7,571 nucleotides of DNA. Origin: Actinomycetes bacterium. GTDB lineage: Bacteria; Actinomycetota; Humimicrobiia; Humimicrobiales; Humimicrobiaceae. Shown piece after piece: positions 4,987 through 7,571 of this stretch. The DNA is taken from the NCBI GenBank assembly GCA_030609215.1, contig JAUWCR010000057.1:1-7571 (forward strand), read 5' to 3'. Both the position numbers and the translations under genes were made by a program. The notes below the pieces were generated by a model, which was given only the letters and a program-made list of their open reading frames with translations, did no database searches and was not told the DNA's origin. Positions within the stretch are counted from its first letter, which is position 1; each line of letters begins with the position of its first letter.

Positions 4987-6496
4987 TTTTTACTCCTCCC
5001 TTAAATTTACCCCACTGACCGTCTTTACTTATATCCATACCATCAATTTTTTCGTTTATTCCTATTTGACTAAATATTCTCTGGCAAGTTATGGGCATAA
5101 AAGGAGACAATATTAAAGCAGATAGTCTTATCGCTTCTGCTAAATCATATAATATACTATTAAGCTTCTTTGCATCAGAATCCTTGCTGCTCTTAGCAAC
5201 AGCCCACGGCTGGCTATCTTCGATAAACTTATTAGTTAAATTTATAAATTCCCATATTTTTATAAGACACTTAGAATAATTAAAATCTTCTATACCTTTT
5301 ATAGTTAAATTCTTAACTTCTTCCCATTTTTCTTGGAGTTTTGCATTACTTTCAGATTTTTCAGGAATTACTCCATCTCTATATTTACTAATCATTACCA
5401 GAGATCTCGAAACTAAATTTCCAATATCATTACTTAAATCAGAATTATATCTTTTAATCATTGCCTGATTGGTAAAAGAACCATCCTGTCCAAATGATAG
5501 TTCCCGGGTTAAAAAATACCGCAAAGCATCGACTCCAAACTCTTCTGAAAGCTCATCAGGATCAAGTGTTATCCCTTTAGATTTGGATAATTTTTCCTTA
5601 CCCAATAACAACCAGCCATGCACAACAATATGTTTTGGCAGTTCAATTCCTGTAGACATAAGCAGTGCCGGCCAGATTACAGCATGGAATTTTAAAATAT
5701 CCTTTCCAATATGATGTTGGTCCGCTGGCCAATAATCTCTATACAGATTATCATCATCCAGACCATATCCTAAGGCTGAAATATAATTTATAAGTGCATC
5801 AACCCATACATAACTATAATGCTTGCTGTCAAAAGGTATGGGAATTCCCCATGTCACTGCAGTTCTGGATACACTTATATCCTTTAATCCCTGCTTTAAA
5901 AGTCCCAGAACCTCATTTCTTCTTGTCTCAGGAATTACAAAATCAGGATTATCTTCAATATGTTTGATTAATTTATCTTTATAATTTGATAATTTAAAAA
6001 AATAATTCTCTTCTTTTACTTTTTCAACTTCCCTGTTGCACTGAGGACATTTACCATCAATCAGCTGAGAATCCAGCAAGAAAGTTTCACAGGGTACACA
6101 ATACCATCCTTCATAAGTTCCCTTATACAAATCACCATTATCTTTAAGTCTGGTTATAATATTGCCTACAATTTTTTCATGGCTTTTTCCAGTAGTTCTT
6201 ATAAAGGCATCGTTGCTTATAGAATAAAGCTTAAGAATTCTTTTCATATCCAATACCATATTGTCAACATATTTCTGCGGGGGGAGCCCTTTCTCCTGAG
6301 CACTCTTATAAATTTTTTGCCCATGCTCGTCAGACCCAGTTAAAAAATAAACATCTTTCCCCATCAATCTGTTAAATCTTGCCATAGTATCAGCCAGTAT
6401 AAACTCATAAACCTGACCAAGATGCAGCTTTGCATTCATGTATGGGATTGCTGTGGTTATATAAAATTTTTCTTTTTCCATATCATCCTTTGCCAT
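4943..6496 (-). CDS. metG: Methionyl-tRNA synthetase
   Basis: MetG attaches methionine to initiator and elongator tRNA-Met using ATP. The 517-residue class I enzyme begins with FYITTAIPYMNAKLHLGQ: the HIGH signature is HLGQ at 25-28. TGSDEHGQKI (53-62) follows. A single zinc knuckle has four cysteines, Cys133, Cys136, Cys150 and Cys153. WVDALINY (231-238) and the KMSKS loop as KLSKSKG (302-308) complete the core, then comes the helical anticodon-binding domain with FNYSKCL and SQPWAVAK. The protein ends at residue 517 with no C-terminal Trbp111-like tRNA-binding domain, which many longer bacterial MetRS carry. The ATG at 6496 has AAGGA 5 nt upstream. A second ATG at 6481 (MEKEKF) also has an AAGGA, so the start could be five codons later. 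It lies 37 nt after rsmI and overlaps tatD by 44 nt. Confidence 0.97.
   Translation of the reverse strand: MAKDDMEKEKFYITTAIPYMNAKLHLGQVYEFILADTMARFNRLMGKDVYFLTGSDEHGQKIYKSAQEKGLPPQKYVDNMVLDMKRILKLYSISNDAFIRTTGKSHEKIVGNIITRLKDNGDLYKGTYEGWYCVPCETFLLDSQLIDGKCPQCNREVEKVKEENYFFKLSNYKDKLIKHIEDNPDFVIPETRRNEVLGLLKQGLKDISVSRTAVTWGIPIPFDSKHYSYVWVDALINYISALGYGLDDDNLYRDYWPADQHHIGKDILKFHAVIWPALLMSTGIELPKHIVVHGWLLLGKEKLSKSKGITLDPDELSEEFGVDALRYFLTRELSFGQDGSFTNQAMIKRYNSDLSNDIGNLVSRSLVMISKYRDGVIPEKSESNAKLQEKWEEVKNLTIKGIEDFNYSKCLIKIWEFINLTNKFIEDSQPWAVAKSSKDSDAKKLNSILYDLAEAIRLSALILSPFMPITCQRIFSQIGINEKIDGMDISKDGQWGKFKGGVKIGKREILFPRIKEK
4993..5000 (-). promoter_or_regulatory. Strong Shine-Dalgarno sequence deciding the tatD TTG start
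   Basis: GGGAGGAG on the minus strand, read 5000 to 4993, is the best ribosome binding site in the window. It is followed after 6 nt (TAAAAA) by TTG at 4986. It lies inside the metG codons for a Lys-Gly-Gly-Val segment near the MetRS C-terminus, so tatD initiation takes place on RNA still being translated as metG. Confidence 0.75.
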
Positions 6497-6533
6497 ATTA
6501 TTCCTTATTATGCCATTTATTAATAAATACTAA

Positions 6534-7376
6534 TCAAATTTTTGTTGAAATATTATACAATCTTTGCCTATCTATGTCATACCTGGATTTAATGATTTTG
6601 ATAGATTCCTTCTTAGTAATATTCTGTGATATTAAATCTATCAATTTTTTTCTTATATCATCCTCTGTATAATTTTTTATAAGCTCAAACCTGTACCCGT
6701 CAACTACTAACACAACTTCTCCCTTTACTTTTCTGGACTCTAGCTTAGATAACATTTCTGAAAAACTGCCTCTTATAATTTCCTCATACAGCTTTGATAT
6801 CTCCCGTACTATACATGCTCTCCTATCACCAAACTTCTCTTTTAATTCTACTAACAGTTTTTTTAATCTAATTGGTGATTCATAAAATATAAGAGTATAT
6901 GGAATAGTTGACAGTTCCCCTAATTTCTTTTTTCTTTTAGATTTTGTTTTAGGTAAAAACCCTATAAACAAGAAGCTATCCGGGGGAAGTCCTGATAAAA
7001 CTAAGGCACTTACAGCCGCGTTTGGCCCTGGTATTATAGTCAGCGGTATATCCTTTTTAATACAATTATTTATTAACTTGTAACCTGGGTCCTGAATTAC
7101 TGGCGTTCCTGATTCTGATACCAATGCTATATTTTTCCCTTCCTGAAGCAATCCACAGATTTTCTCAACTTTTTGCTTACTACTGTAATCCTGATAACTG
7201 ATAATATCTTTTTTAGTAATTTTGTATCTACTAAGAAGTTTCTTTGTGGTCCTGGTATCTTCTGCAACTATTACATCTACATCCTTCAATGTCTTAATAA
7301 GCCTAAAACTTACATCCTCCAGATTACCTATAGGAGTTGCACATATAAAAAGATTCCCCTTAATTTTCTTTTCCAT
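6534..7376 (-). CDS. rsmI: 16S rRNA (cytidine1402-2'-O)-methyltransferase
   Basis: RsmI adds a 2'-O-methyl group to C1402 in the decoding centre of 16S rRNA; together with RsmH, which methylates N4, it tunes decoding at the P site. The 280-residue protein is of the tetrapyrrole-methylase (SAM-binding) fold: CATPIGNLEDVSFR (12-25), AEDTRTT (38-44), VSESGTPVIQDPG (86-98), IIPGPNA (114-120) and SGLPPDSFLFIGFLP from 128. FYESP and the C-terminal helical region (about 235-280) also fit. The usual SDAGTP reads SESGTP here, with Glu88 for Asp, and ISDPG reads IQDPG; these are mild changes. It is first in the block. No good Shine-Dalgarno sequence lies close to the ATG at 7376; an AAGGA is present but about 35 nt upstream. 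It begins 89 nt after the end of the PIN-domain gene, on the same strand. Confidence 0.96.
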   Translation of the reverse strand: MEKKIKGNLFICATPIGNLEDVSFRLIKTLKDVDVIVAEDTRTTKKLLSRYKITKKDIISYQDYSSKQKVEKICGLLQEGKNIALVSESGTPVIQDPGYKLINNCIKKDIPLTIIPGPNAAVSALVLSGLPPDSFLFIGFLPKTKSKRKKKLGELSTIPYTLIFYESPIRLKKLLVELKEKFGDRRACIVREISKLYEEIIRGSFSEMLSKLESRKVKGEVVLVVDGYRFELIKNYTEDDIRKKLIDLISQNITKKESIKIIKSRYDIDRQRLYNISTKI

Positions 7377-7465
7377 TTGATTAATTCTAAATTCTATGAT
7401 TAAAAATAATAGTCCTTAAAAAAATTAGTTATTCCTTTATAAAAGATCAATAATTAAAAAGCAGT

Positions 7466-7571
7466 TCAGTAAATCTTTAGTTTTGAAAAAGTTGCTATTC
7501 TATCGAAATCTTTATCATGATGCAACAGTAATAAACCATTTTCTATTGCTAACTGCGCAATTAAACAATCT
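7466..7571 (-). CDS. C-terminal part of a PIN-domain (VapC-type) ribonuclease, cut by window edge
   Basis: The minus strand is open from the window edge at 7571 to a TGA at 7468-7466, giving the last 34 residues of a protein. They read DCLIAQLAIENGLLLLHHDK followed by DFDRIATFSKLKIY. This is the closing segment of PIN domains: an Asp opening D-x-LIA-x-x-A, a helix, a short hydrophobic strand, then a DKDFDRI-type acidic loop contributing the last metal-binding aspartate, and a final strand with IY. VapC toxins cut RNA, often tRNA, and are paired with a VapB antitoxin usually encoded just upstream. Here both the N-terminus and any VapB gene would lie beyond the window. The gene is on the same strand as rsmI and ends 89 nt before it. 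The domain call is firm; toxin function is inferred from the family. Confidence 0.82.
   Translation of the reverse strand, partial: DCLIAQLAIENGLLLLHHDKDFDRIATFSKLKIY

Noticed and set aside
3181..5714. Plus-strand frames opposite rsmA, tatD and metG (for example 3181-3393, 3811-4065, 5091-5279, 5469-5714)
   Set aside because: They are antisense shadows of well-supported minus-strand genes and show no domain or start signal.
7422..7450. TTGATC with a 17-nt spacer and TAATTT as an rsmI promoter
   Set aside because: The -10 matches consensus in only three positions and such hexamers are frequent in this A+T-rich DNA.
1..7571. CRISPR array, complete insertion sequence, or restriction/defence gene cluster
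   Set aside because: No regularly spaced repeats, no transposase or integrase motifs and no helicase, nuclease or methylase defence genes other than the toxin-type genes described.

Overview
The window is A+T-rich (roughly 30% G+C by eye) and looks like the chromosome of a low-G+C bacterium. Its core is a one-strand housekeeping block on the minus strand, read from right to left: rsmI, metG, tatD, rsmA, ispE, then a tRNA-Gln(UUG) gene. This is the order found around these genes in Bacillus subtilis and many Firmicutes, without the abrB-like, rnmV, veg and spore genes that sit between them there. A Firmicutes-like or deep-branching low-G+C lineage fits, but the sequence alone does not name the organism.

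Layout. Positions 1-223 hold the N-terminal part of an unrecognised small membrane protein, cut by the window edge. Positions 224-671 hold no convincing gene but contain a very G+C-rich (about 73%) palindromic island. Positions 672-1390 are a two-gene HEPN/MNT toxin-antitoxin module. Positions 1391-1922 hold decayed-looking reading frames and a second G+C-rich patch beside the 3' end of the tRNA. From 1923 to 7376 lies the conserved block. At the right edge, 7466-7571, is the C-terminus of a PIN-domain (VapC-type) protein.

How the genes work together. The block joins translation and ribosome maturation (RsmI and RsmA methylate 16S rRNA, MetG charges tRNA-Met) with a TatD-type metal nuclease and a step of isoprenoid precursor synthesis (IspE, MEP pathway). 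Spacing is tight: 37 nt, a 44-nt overlap, 10 nt and 61 nt between successive genes, which suggests one transcription unit. The 44-nt overlap is explained by a TTG start for tatD that has a strong Shine-Dalgarno sequence inside the end of metG.

The left quarter differs in character: toxin-antitoxin genes, G+C-rich islands in an A+T-rich background, and broken frames beyond a tRNA gene. It looks like accessory or remnant DNA. No complete new system can be demonstrated; the best leads are the HEPN/MNT pair and the G+C-rich hairpin island downstream of it.
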